Shown: positions 1 to 6,035 of the stretch, piece after piece
Numbering within the stretch: position 1 is the stretch's first letter
Layout of the letters: each line of letters begins with the position of its first letter
Assembly (NCBI GenBank): GCA_964648215.1
Contig: CAZYMF010000174.1
Location: forward strand, 1-10,370
DNA length: 10,370 nucleotides
Reading direction: 5' to 3'
Origin: CAZYMF01 sp964648215
GTDB lineage: Bacteria > Desulfobacterota > Binatia > HRBIN30 > JACQVA1
The notes under the pieces: model-generated
Databases searched by the model: none
Seen by the model: the letters and a program-made list of their open reading frames with translations, nothing else
Told to the model about the DNA's origin: nothing
Position numbers and translations under genes: made by a program

Positions 1-93
1 CCGGTGCAGGGGTTCGTGACCGCGCGGCGCACCGGCCACTCGGACAACATCGCTCTGCTGCGCGAGATCCGCCGCGCTCTCGAGCTGGCCTGA
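1..93 (+). CDS. C-terminal end of an unrecognised protein (5' truncated)
   Basis: Reading frame 1 is open from the first base to a TGA at 91-93 and gives 30 residues ending in LLREIRRALELA. The codons are G/C-rich at third positions like the real genes around it, and the following 79 bases hold no competing gene, so this is probably the end of a real gene that starts outside the window. The visible part is a short loop containing RRTGHSDN followed by a likely amphipathic helix. I do not recognise the family. It runs in the same direction as the MFS gene downstream, so co-transcription is possible. Confidence 0.5.
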   Translation, partial: PVQGFVTARRTGHSDNIALLREIRRALELA

Positions 94-115
94 GCGATCG
101 CGCCGCAGCCCGACT

Positions 116-135
116 CCCCGTGTGGGGCCGGCCCC
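116..135. repeat. G+C-rich inverted repeat upstream of the first MFS gene
   Basis: CCCC at 116-119 can pair with GGGG at 124-127, and 124-135 is itself a 12-base palindrome (GGGGCCGGCCCC). The two folds compete for the same G run. The element lies between the truncated first gene and the MFS gene. It could be a weak terminator for the former, but no T-run follows, so that is uncertain. The GTG at 122, a possible early start for the MFS gene, falls inside it. Confidence 0.3.
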
Positions 136-172
136 GTTGCGGCGCCCTGTTAGCCCCCGGATACCGACGTCG

Positions 173-1453
173 ATGCAACGCGTGTTCTATGGCTGGTGGA
201 TCGTCGCCGTGGCGTTCCTCACGCTGTGCATCACCACCGGAATCGTCTTCTACAGCTTCGGCGTCTTCCTGTCGGTGCTGGGGGAGTCGTTCGGCTGGAG
301 CCGGGCCGAGGTGTCGTGGGGCTTCTCCCTGGTGGCGCTGTGCGGCGCGGCGTACGCCCCCGTCGTCGGCCGCCTGGTGGATCGCCAGGGGCCGCGCGTC
401 GCGCAGGTGATCGGCGCCCTCAGCATGGCGGTGGGTTTCATTCTGCTGCGCAACATCGAGAGCAAGACGAGCTTCTATCTGCTGATGGGAGGCTTCGTTT
501 CGTTCGGCTCGACGGCGCTGGGGCCGTTGGCCAGCAACACGGCGGTGGCCAACTGGTTCGTGCGGCTGCGCGGGCGAGCGCTGGGGATATCGACCGCCGG
601 CATCTCGATGGGCGGAGTCATCTTCGTTCCGTTGACGCAGTATCTCATCGAGCGGCTCGGCTGGCGTGACGCCTTCGCCGCCCTCGGCGTGATCATCGTC
701 GTCGTCGCCCTACCGCCGGTGATCTGGCTGATGGTGCGGCGGCCGGAGGACATGGGTCTGCATCCCGATGGCGGCGGCCGCGAGCGCTCGCCGCGTCTCG
801 ATCTGCACGAGGAGATCGAGCACTCGATGACGCCGCAAGAAGCCATGCACCAGCGCAACTTCTGGCTCATCACCGTCTCGTTCGCGCTCACCGTGATGGG
901 GCTCTCGGCCACGCTGCTGCACCAGGTTTCGTTCCTGCGTGACCGCGGCATCTCGGCGGCGGCCGCGGCGCTCACCCTCGGGGCGACGGCCGGAGTCGGG
1001 GTCGTCGGCAAGCTCGGCTTCGGCTATCTCCTCGACGCCTTCGAGCAGCGTCGGGTGATCGTGTGGTGCTTCGCGCTACAGGCTCTCGGCGTGGCGCTGC
1101 TGATGGCGACTTTCAACGGGTGGATGCTGGCGCTGTTCGTGGTGGTCTACGGCTTTGCCATGGGAGGGAACGCGACCTTGCAGGCGACCATCCTGGGCGA
1201 GTGCTTCGGGCGCCTCTACTACGGCGCGATCGCCGGCCGCATGATGCCCTTCATCGTCGTCGGCCAAGCGCTGGGGATTCCGTTGATGGGGCAGGTGCGA
1301 GACACCACGGGCACGTACATACCGGCGTTTGCCGCCATCCTGGTGATGAACCTGGTGGCGATCGCCTGCATCGCGGGGCTCGAGCTGCCCGGCCCGCGCG
1401 GCGGGCCGCTTCAGGCGCCGACGCGGGCGACGATCGACTTGACCCGGTGTTGA
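173..1453 (+). CDS. MFS transporter, monocarboxylate/oxalate-formate (MCT/OFA)-like
   Basis: Predicted 426-residue inner-membrane carrier with the usual 12-helix MFS length. The N-terminus MQRVFYGWWIV is the typical opening of the MCT/OFA-like branch, whose members move small organic acids and similar anions; the substrate here cannot be read from sequence. A motif-A-like loop follows helix 2 (GRLVDRQGPR, residues 66-75), the segment NWFVRLRGRALGIS (about 127-140) leads into a Gly-rich helix, and a second half-motif, GYLLDAFEQRR, lies near 284-294. A charged cytoplasmic loop at about 190-228 separates the two six-helix halves. The frame is open from a GTG at 122, but ATG 173 is preferred because the protein then begins at the conserved FYGWW start. 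A weak CGGA lies 11 bases upstream. The last 14 residues, beyond the final helix, are encoded in the overlap with the convergent carboxypeptidase gene. Confidence 0.88.
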   Translation: MQRVFYGWWIVAVAFLTLCITTGIVFYSFGVFLSVLGESFGWSRAEVSWGFSLVALCGAAYAPVVGRLVDRQGPRVAQVIGALSMAVGFILLRNIESKTSFYLLMGGFVSFGSTALGPLASNTAVANWFVRLRGRALGISTAGISMGGVIFVPLTQYLIERLGWRDAFAALGVIIVVVALPPVIWLMVRRPEDMGLHPDGGGRERSPRLDLHEEIEHSMTPQEAMHQRNFWLITVSFALTVMGLSATLLHQVSFLRDRGISAAAAALTLGATAGVGVVGKLGFGYLLDAFEQRRVIVWCFALQALGVALLMATFNGWMLALFVVVYGFAMGGNATLQATILGECFGRLYYGAIAGRMMPFIVVGQALGIPLMGQVRDTTGTYIPAFAAILVMNLVAIACIAGLELPGPRGGPLQAPTRATIDLTRC

Positions 1454-2595
1454 CGGTCGAGCTTGCGCGCGATGCGGCGTGCCTGAGCGAAGCTCGGGTA
1501 GGTGCCCACGGTGACCCGATAACGCCGGTGTTTGCCCCGGCCGACGGTCTTGATCGCTACCGGGTAGCCGGATTTCCTCACCGAGTCGCGGAGGCGGTTG
1601 GCCCGCCACCTGTCACGAAACGCGGCCAGACGAACCTGGTACCGCGGCGCCGGGGCAACACCGTCGTCACCCTCGTCTTCGTCTTCGTCGTCGTCTCCCG
1701 CCGCTTGCGAGGTGGCGGCCTCGGCGGAGGCGGTAGACCAGTCGACGGCCCGGGCCGCCTCGGTCGTCGCCGGCAGATCGGATGCCGCACCGTTGCCGAT
1801 GAGCTTCTTCAGGTCGCCCCAGAGATCGCGGGAGCCGAGCACGGCGACCAGCACCTCGCGACCACCCACCGACGCCACGCCGACGAAACACTTCTTCGCC
1901 GCTCTGGTCCATCCGGTCTTGCCGATGACGGGGATCGGGTAGTTCGACATGAGAAGGCGGTTGTGGCTGTGCAGCGTGATCCGGCGCCGGGTGCCCGAGG
2001 TCGGCACGATGACCAGGCGCTTGGTCCCGAGAATCTTCCGGAACAGCGGCCGCTGGAGCGCGGCGGAGAAGATCGTGGTGAGATCGCGAACCGTCGAGTA
2101 GTGACGCTTGGCCGGGAGACCGTGAGGGTTGACGAAGTGCGAGTGGGTGGCTCCCAGGCGCTGCGCCTCGGCATTCATGCGGGCGGCAAACTTGTGAACC
2201 GATCCTGCGACACCTTCGGCGATCACCTCGGCGGCGTCGTTGGCCGAGTTGAGCAGCAGGGCATACAGCAGGTCCTCGAGACGAAGGCGCCAGCCGGGCC
2301 GGACCCTGATCCGGGACGGCGGCGTGTGTGCGGCCGCGGCGCTGACGCGAAAGGACTCGGACAACCGCCCGCTCTTGAGCGCCAGCAACGCCGTCATCAC
2401 CTTCGTCGTGCTCGCCGGCGGCAACTCCATGTCGGGGTTGCGTTGCCACAGCACCTGGCCGCTCTGGCGATCGATCAGGATCGCCGCCTTGGCGGTGACG
2501 GAGTCGCGCCCCGCGGCGTGCGCGACAGAGGGCAGCACGACCATCGTGGCGATGGCCAACAAAACGACAAGCTTGCTCCGGGTCCCGCCCCTCAT
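1411..2595 (-). CDS. D-alanyl-D-alanine carboxypeptidase (peptidase S11) with C-terminal SPOR domain
   Basis: Predicted 394-residue exported penicillin-binding protein that removes the terminal D-Ala from peptidoglycan stem peptides. A signal peptide spans about residues 1-27 (basic start, hydrophobic core, AHA cleavage site). All three serine-transferase motifs are present: STTK at 62-65 (nucleophile Ser62), SAN at 117-119 and KTG at 226-228. An Ala/acidic linker (about 275-315, with a pure D/E/G run at 301-311) then leads to a SPOR domain at about 317-391, a fold that binds denuded glycan at division septa. It replaces the amphipathic C-terminal anchor of PBP5-type enzymes, so this protein is probably soluble or septum-targeted. 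ATG 2595 is chosen because the signal peptide starts there and GGGAGG lies just upstream, although only 2 bases away. The frame remains open for 226 more codons upstream, antisense to the next gene. The 3' end overlaps the MFS gene by 43 bases. Confidence 0.93.
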   Translation of the reverse strand: MRGGTRSKLVVLLAIATMVVLPSVAHAAGRDSVTAKAAILIDRQSGQVLWQRNPDMELPPASTTKVMTALLALKSGRLSESFRVSAAAAHTPPSRIRVRPGWRLRLEDLLYALLLNSANDAAEVIAEGVAGSVHKFAARMNAEAQRLGATHSHFVNPHGLPAKRHYSTVRDLTTIFSAALQRPLFRKILGTKRLVIVPTSGTRRRITLHSHNRLLMSNYPIPVIGKTGWTRAAKKCFVGVASVGGREVLVAVLGSRDLWGDLKKLIGNGAASDLPATTEAARAVDWSTASAEAATSQAAGDDDEDEDEGDDGVAPAPRYQVRLAAFRDRWRANRLRDSVRKSGYPVAIKTVGRGKHRRYRVTVGTYPSFAQARRIARKLDRQHRVKSIVARVGA

Positions 2596-2635
2596 GACCT
2601 CCCGCTGCCGGTGCCTCGTGCAGACAACCACGTGG

Positions 2636-2664
2636 AGTTTCGAATATTTCTTTTGAGTTGTCAA
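2636..2664 (-). promoter_or_regulatory. Candidate sigma-70 promoter of the carboxypeptidase gene
   Basis: On the minus strand a perfect TTGACA (2659-2664) is followed after 17 bases by GAAACT (2636-2641), a poor -10 match (3 of 6). It lies in the most AT-rich stretch of the intergenic region (about 2635-2685) and would give a leader of roughly 34 bases before ATG 2595. The perfect -35 and the AT-rich setting support it; the weak -10 counts against it. Confidence 0.35.
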
Positions 2665-2688
2665 GAAATAGAACGAAGGAATAGCGGT

Positions 2689-2810
2689 GCCGGCTAGGCG
2701 CCGGCTCGTCGCGCCCGGCCTTGCCGGCGGCGCTTCTCGGCGGCTGGCAAGCCGGCAGCCCCGCGGGGGAGGGCCCCGGTTGCCGGGGCGCCTGCCGGCT
2801 AGCCCGGCAG
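2689..2810 (-). terminator. Run of four G+C-rich stem-loops behind the flippase-like gene
   Basis: Four hairpins lie in series: GCCGGC/GCCGGC (2689-2694 with 2700-2705); a bulged 10-bp stem (2715-2725 with 2746-2755); GCCCCGG/CCGGGGC with a 3-base loop (2773-2779 with 2783-2789); and CTGCCGG/CCGGCAG (2792-2798 with 2804-2810). The last one encloses the stop codon of the flippase-like gene (TAG, complement of 2799-2801). No U-tract follows any of them on the minus strand, so this is not a classic intrinsic terminator. It more likely stabilises the 3' end or assists factor-dependent termination before the carboxypeptidase promoter. The stems are seen directly; the role is inferred. Confidence 0.45.
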
Positions 2811-3908
2811 CTCGAGGTCGCGCAGCTCGGGTCGAATGTGGGCACCCTGCAGGAACATGCCGTGGAAGAAGAACAGGCTGACGATCAGTGGCAACACGTA
2901 GTAGGCCGCGCGAAAGATCAGCACCGCCACCACGGCGGTTTCCAACGGCACGGCCAGGCTGGCGAAGATGGCGGCCATCGAGCCCTCCATCACCCCCAGC
3001 CCTCCGGGGATGAAAGAGACCAGGGCGAGAATCGTCCCGACCGCGAAGCCGACGACCACGAAGGTGAACGGGATGGCGTAGTGCAGCGCCAGGAAGGCGC
3101 CGTAGAGGATCCCGAGCGTGACGATCCAGTCGACGAAGATGTAGAGGGCGGGAAGGGCCATGTGCTTCTTGCGGGCCAGCATGAACTCGATGCCGCGGTT
3201 GAGGTTGCGCTGAAAGCGCCAGATGTGCATGCGGGCGGGTTTGCGCGCCGGCATGAAGCGATGCAGCAGCCAATGCGCGGTGTTGGCCAGGACGAAGAGG
3301 GTGCGCCGGCGCAGCCGGCGATGGAAGAGCAGCAGCATGGCGACGACGGCGGCGCCGCTGAAGAAGATGAGCAGAACGATGGTGGTGGCCAGGGCCCAGC
3401 CGTGCAGGCTGCCCGACGCCAAGAGGTAGGTGACGCCGAACAGAACGAAGGCGAGCAGGGTCACGTTGGTGAGGAACGTCTGGGCGAGCGAAATGATCAC
3501 CGCCGTGCCCGAGGGGATCGCCCGCTGGGTGAAGAAGTACAGCCGCAGGGCGAACCCGCTGAGGCCGCCGGTCGACACCAGGTAGTTCGCGGTGTTGGCG
3601 ACGAACGTGATCTTGAGCATCTCACCGAAGGGAACGTGCGCCTCGGCGGCTTCGGCGATACCCTGGTACGACAGCGCCATCACCAGATAGCTCAGCACCG
3701 TCAACGCCACGGGGATCAGCAGCAGCCAGGGGTCGGCCCGGGTGATCACCCGGGCGATCTCCTTCATGTCGGTGAAGGCGAACATCGCCGCGAACGCGGC
3801 GATGCCGACGAAGACGGCCACGGGTACCCAGCGGTGGTGCGAGCGGGTGGTTCGTGCCGGTGGGGAAGGAGCCTCCGGCGGCTGCGGCTGTAACACCTGA
3901 CCGGTCAC
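2799..3908 (-). CDS. Flippase-like integral membrane protein, LPG-synthase TM / UPF0104 (YbhN-like) family
   Basis: Predicted 369-residue inner-membrane protein. A Pro-rich cytoplasmic tail (about 1-25) precedes roughly eight hydrophobic segments, including about 27-46, 61-81, 148-165, 172-195, 252-275, 281-300 and 326-350. Family marks are STGGLSGFALR (112-122), SFIPGGLGVMEG (298-309) and FRAAYYVLP (332-340), which match the membrane half of MprF-type proteins. Stand-alone members lack the lysyltransferase domain, as here, and are thought to move or handle lipids; the substrate is unknown. A basic loop (about 196-249) is probably cytoplasmic. The start is GTG 3908 with GAGG four bases upstream, and the protein has no other well-placed start. 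This site lies in the arm of an inverted repeat (3909-3945). It is the last gene of a likely operon with the MBL-fold and aldo/keto reductase genes. Confidence 0.82.
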   Translation of the reverse strand: MTGQVLQPQPPEAPSPPARTTRSHHRWVPVAVFVGIAAFAAMFAFTDMKEIARVITRADPWLLLIPVALTVLSYLVMALSYQGIAEAAEAHVPFGEMLKITFVANTANYLVSTGGLSGFALRLYFFTQRAIPSGTAVIISLAQTFLTNVTLLAFVLFGVTYLLASGSLHGWALATTIVLLIFFSGAAVVAMLLLFHRRLRRRTLFVLANTAHWLLHRFMPARKPARMHIWRFQRNLNRGIEFMLARKKHMALPALYIFVDWIVTLGILYGAFLALHYAIPFTFVVVGFAVGTILALVSFIPGGLGVMEGSMAAIFASLAVPLETAVVAVLIFRAAYYVLPLIVSLFFFHGMFLQGAHIRPELRDLELPG

Positions 3909-3945
3909 GACGCCTCAGGAACTAGTCGCTTGCCCGGGAGGCGTC
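3909..3945 (-). promoter_or_regulatory. Inverted repeat that can mask the ribosome-binding site of the flippase-like gene
   Basis: Arms 3909-3916 and 3938-3945 form a perfect 8-bp inverted repeat with a 21-base loop. On the minus-strand transcript the order is GACGCCUC, loop, GAGGCGUC, then the GUG start with no gap. The second arm contains the only plausible Shine-Dalgarno sequence (GAGG), and a further U-G pair could engage the first base of the start codon. Folding would block ribosome entry. This suggests translational control, or coupling to the upstream hydrolase gene. An alternative reading is an intercistronic terminator, but no U-tract follows. Confidence 0.45.
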
Positions 3946-3967
3946 AAGGCGGTCGGCGACTGCCAGC

Positions 3968-4864
3968 TCAGGCGGCCGCGCGGAAGCGACCCGGCTCGAT
4001 CTCGACCACGGCGTTGCCGGCGACGAGACGGCGCAGATGCTGAACGATGGTGCGCCGTTCCACCGCGTCGATGAACGGTGCCTGGGCGTGGGACGGATAG
4101 AGGAAGCGATGGGCCACCAGCTCTTCGAGGGTGCGGGGCGCGGCGAGGAATTGTAGCAGGGCCTGCTCGCGGGCCGGGATCTTCGCTGCGAAGGCGGCCA
4201 GCTTGTCGCTGAAGACCTGCGGGTCGTCGACCACTCCGACGTGGTGGAAGGAGACCCAGAGGCGGGCGTCGATCCGTCGCACCCGGTCCAGGGATTGCTC
4301 GAAGTCTTCGAGGTCGGACCAGGCGTCGCCGTAGTAGGGGCCGAATCCGGTGAGGTCGATGTCGCCGAGAAACAGAACGCCCTCGGGCTCGACCAGCAGC
4401 GCGCAATGGCCGCGCGTGTGACCGGGCAGATGGATGGCGCGAACGCGGCAGCCGCCGAGATCAAATACCGCGCCGTCGGCGAACTCGCGCACGTCGGGGC
4501 GGGCAACGTAGTGGAAGGAGTCGCTGACGTACGAGCGCATCGAGCTGGTCAGCGGCTCGCCGTAGCCGTAGATCTCCATCAGCCCGTCGAGACTGCGCAG
4601 ACCGAGCGCGTCGGCGCCGTGGGCCCAGACCTCGGCATCGGGGAAGAGAAAGAGCCCGGCCACGTGGTCCTCGTGCACGTGGCTGTGCGCCACCACGTCC
4701 GCGGCGCCGCGCAGCTCGGCCGCGCGCGCCGCCAGCGCCAGCGACGGATCCATGAGCAGGCGGCTGTCGCGGCCGCGCACCAGAAGCGAGTTGCCCTGCG
4801 GGTACTTCCCGTTCTTGTCTCCGAGGAGGACGGTTACGGCCCCGAAGGTGCGATCGGTGTCCAT
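3968..4864 (-). CDS. Metallo-beta-lactamase-fold hydrolase
   Basis: Predicted 298-residue cytoplasmic enzyme; no signal peptide is seen. The N-terminal two-thirds has the zinc-binding set of the MBL fold: HVHEDH at 62-67 (the HxHxDH motif), HTRGH with His149, GDID with Asp168, and SFHH at 205-208 where His208 would be the last ligand. This is the glyoxalase II-like arrangement for two metal ions. The C-terminal portion (about 228-298) is helical and ends in a basic, wing-like segment, resembling the extra domain of LACTB2-like members; several of those cleave thioesters or nucleic acids. The substrate cannot be assigned. ATG 4862-4864 is preceded by GAGGGAG about 12 bases upstream. The gene lies 49 bases after the aldo/keto reductase and 59 bases before the flippase-like gene, all in the same direction. 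Confidence 0.87.
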   Translation of the reverse strand: MDTDRTFGAVTVLLGDKNGKYPQGNSLLVRGRDSRLLMDPSLALAARAAELRGAADVVAHSHVHEDHVAGLFLFPDAEVWAHGADALGLRSLDGLMEIYGYGEPLTSSMRSYVSDSFHYVARPDVREFADGAVFDLGGCRVRAIHLPGHTRGHCALLVEPEGVLFLGDIDLTGFGPYYGDAWSDLEDFEQSLDRVRRIDARLWVSFHHVGVVDDPQVFSDKLAAFAAKIPAREQALLQFLAAPRTLEELVAHRFLYPSHAQAPFIDAVERRTIVQHLRRLVAGNAVVEIEPGRFRAAA

Positions 4865-4892
4865 GACGGCGTCTGGCTCCCTCAGGCGTGTC

Positions 4893-4911
4893 CCCGCCGG
4901 CGGGCGGCGGG
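4893..4911 (-). repeat. Small G+C-rich stem-loop between the reductase and hydrolase genes
   Basis: CCCGCC (4893-4898) can pair with GGCGGG at 4906-4911, and 4893-4904 is a 12-base palindrome. It lies just beyond the reductase stop codon (complement of 4914-4916) in the 49-base gap. No U-tract follows, so readthrough into the hydrolase gene is likely. It may only adjust relative expression, or be chance in such G+C-rich DNA. Confidence 0.25.
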
Positions 4912-4913
4912 TG

Positions 4914-5939
4914 TCATCGCGACGGCCGGGTGGTGGCGCGCGGCTGCAGCCAGTGCTGAACCATGTCGATGAACTCGTTGGGGTACTCGGGCGGCAGGGC
5001 GGTGAGGGCGTCGAGGCGCTCGATCACCGCCGGGGACAGCTGCAGCGAGGCGGCGCCGAGGTTCTCCTCGAGCTGGGCGCGATTGCGCGCGCCCAGGATG
5101 ACGGCGCTGATCTCCGGCTTGGCGAGCTGCCAGGCGATCGCCAGCTGCCCCGGCGAGCAGTCGACCTCGTGCGCGATCTGGCGCAGCCCGTCGACCACCG
5201 TGAAGGCCTGGTCGGTGAAGTAGGCGCGATAGTGGGGCATGTCGCGCTGCGCCAGCCGCGCCTCCGACGGCCGCGCGTCGCGGGTGATCTTCCCGGTCAA
5301 CATGCCGGCGGCCAGCGGGCTCCAGGTGAGGAGGCCCACGCCTTCCTCGCGACAGAGGGCGAAATGCTCGCGCTCGATGCCGCGCACGAGCAGGTTGTAC
5401 TGCGGCTGCAACGAGATGAAGCGCGCGCCGCCGCGGTGATCGGCGATGCCGAGCGCCTTGGCCAGGCGGTAGGCGCGGTAGTTGGAGCAGCCGACGTAGA
5501 GGACCTTGCCGGAACGCACCAGATCGTCGAGCGCCTGCAGCGTCTCCGGGAGCGGCGTCGCCAGGTCCTCGGCATGCACCTGATAGAGGTCGATGTAATC
5601 GGTCTGCAGCCGGTGCAGGCTGGCGTCGCAGGCCTCGCGAATGTGCTTGCGCGAGGCGCCGCGGTCGTTGGGGCCGGTGCCCACCGGCATGGTGCACTTG
5701 GTGGCCAGAACGAAGCGGCTGCGCCGGTTGCGCATCGCCTTGCCGCAGATCTCCTCGGAGCGTCCTTCGGCATAGGCGTCGGCGGTGTCGATGAAGTTGC
5801 CGCCGGCGTCGAGAAAGTGGTCGATCATCTGCAGCGCCGTCGCCTGGTCGCAGCCCCAGCCCTCGGTGCCGAACGTCATTGCCCCCAGACAGAGCTCCGA
5901 AACTCGCAGGCCGCTCGCGCCTAGACATCGAATGCGCAT
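4914..5939 (-). CDS. Aldo/keto reductase
   Basis: Predicted 341-residue cytoplasmic NAD(P)H-dependent oxidoreductase, a typical length for the family. The N-terminus has the usual LGASGLRVSELCLGAMTFG opening (6-24). The catalytic tetrad is complete: Asp51 and Tyr56 in DTADAYAEGRSEE, Lys81 in LATKC, and His122 in DLYQVHAED. Downstream are the expected GKVLYVGCSNY (144-154) and SLQPQYNLL (176-184) segments of the TIM barrel. Members reduce aldehydes and ketones, often sugar or xenobiotic carbonyls; the substrate here is unknown. The start ATG is strongly supported by AGGAGG (complement of 5944-5949) four bases upstream. It is the first gene of a likely operon with the MBL-fold hydrolase and the flippase-like protein, and a weak promoter candidate lies upstream. 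Confidence 0.94.
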   Translation of the reverse strand: MRIRCLGASGLRVSELCLGAMTFGTEGWGCDQATALQMIDHFLDAGGNFIDTADAYAEGRSEEICGKAMRNRRSRFVLATKCTMPVGTGPNDRGASRKHIREACDASLHRLQTDYIDLYQVHAEDLATPLPETLQALDDLVRSGKVLYVGCSNYRAYRLAKALGIADHRGGARFISLQPQYNLLVRGIEREHFALCREEGVGLLTWSPLAAGMLTGKITRDARPSEARLAQRDMPHYRAYFTDQAFTVVDGLRQIAHEVDCSPGQLAIAWQLAKPEISAVILGARNRAQLEENLGAASLQLSPAVIERLDALTALPPEYPNEFIDMVQHWLQPRATTRPSR

Positions 5940-5969
5940 GGTCCCTCCTGTCCCGGTGGTGTTCTCTTC

Positions 5970-5998
5970 CGCATAGCGTGGGAGGCCGGATGCCGCAA
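5970..5998 (-). promoter_or_regulatory. Weak sigma-70 promoter candidate for the reductase operon
   Basis: On the minus strand TTGCGG (5993-5998) and TATGCG (5970-5975) are separated by exactly 17 bases. Each matches the first half of its consensus only (3 of 6). The position fits a leader of about 24 bases before the strong ribosome-binding site at 5944-5949. It falls in the 96-base gap behind the ThiO-like gene, so the reductase could instead be read from further upstream. Confidence 0.25.
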
Positions 5999-6035
5999 CC
6001 GACGCCGCCGGCGAAAGCCGCGCGCGCGGGCGGGC

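Noticed and set aside
122..172. GTG 122 as the start of the first MFS protein
   Set aside because: It adds 17 residues unlike the family N-terminus before the conserved FYGWW opening, and it lies within an inverted repeat. The ATG at 173 fits better.
1063..2697. Long plus-strand open frame (544 codons) opposite the carboxypeptidase gene
   Set aside because: It is rich in Arg, Gly and Ala with no recognisable domain, and it is antisense to a gene with complete catalytic motifs. Such frames are expected from the high third-position G+C.
2596..3273. Upstream extension of the carboxypeptidase to a 620-residue protein
   Set aside because: The extension is antisense to the flippase-like gene, crosses the promoter and stem-loops, and would place the signal peptide in mid-protein.
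2721..3893. Plus-strand open frame of 390 codons opposite the flippase-like gene
   Set aside because: The translation is a low-complexity, highly polar Gly/Glu/Asp/His/Arg mix, the mirror of membrane-protein codons. It has no domain, and its ends follow the real gene's limits.
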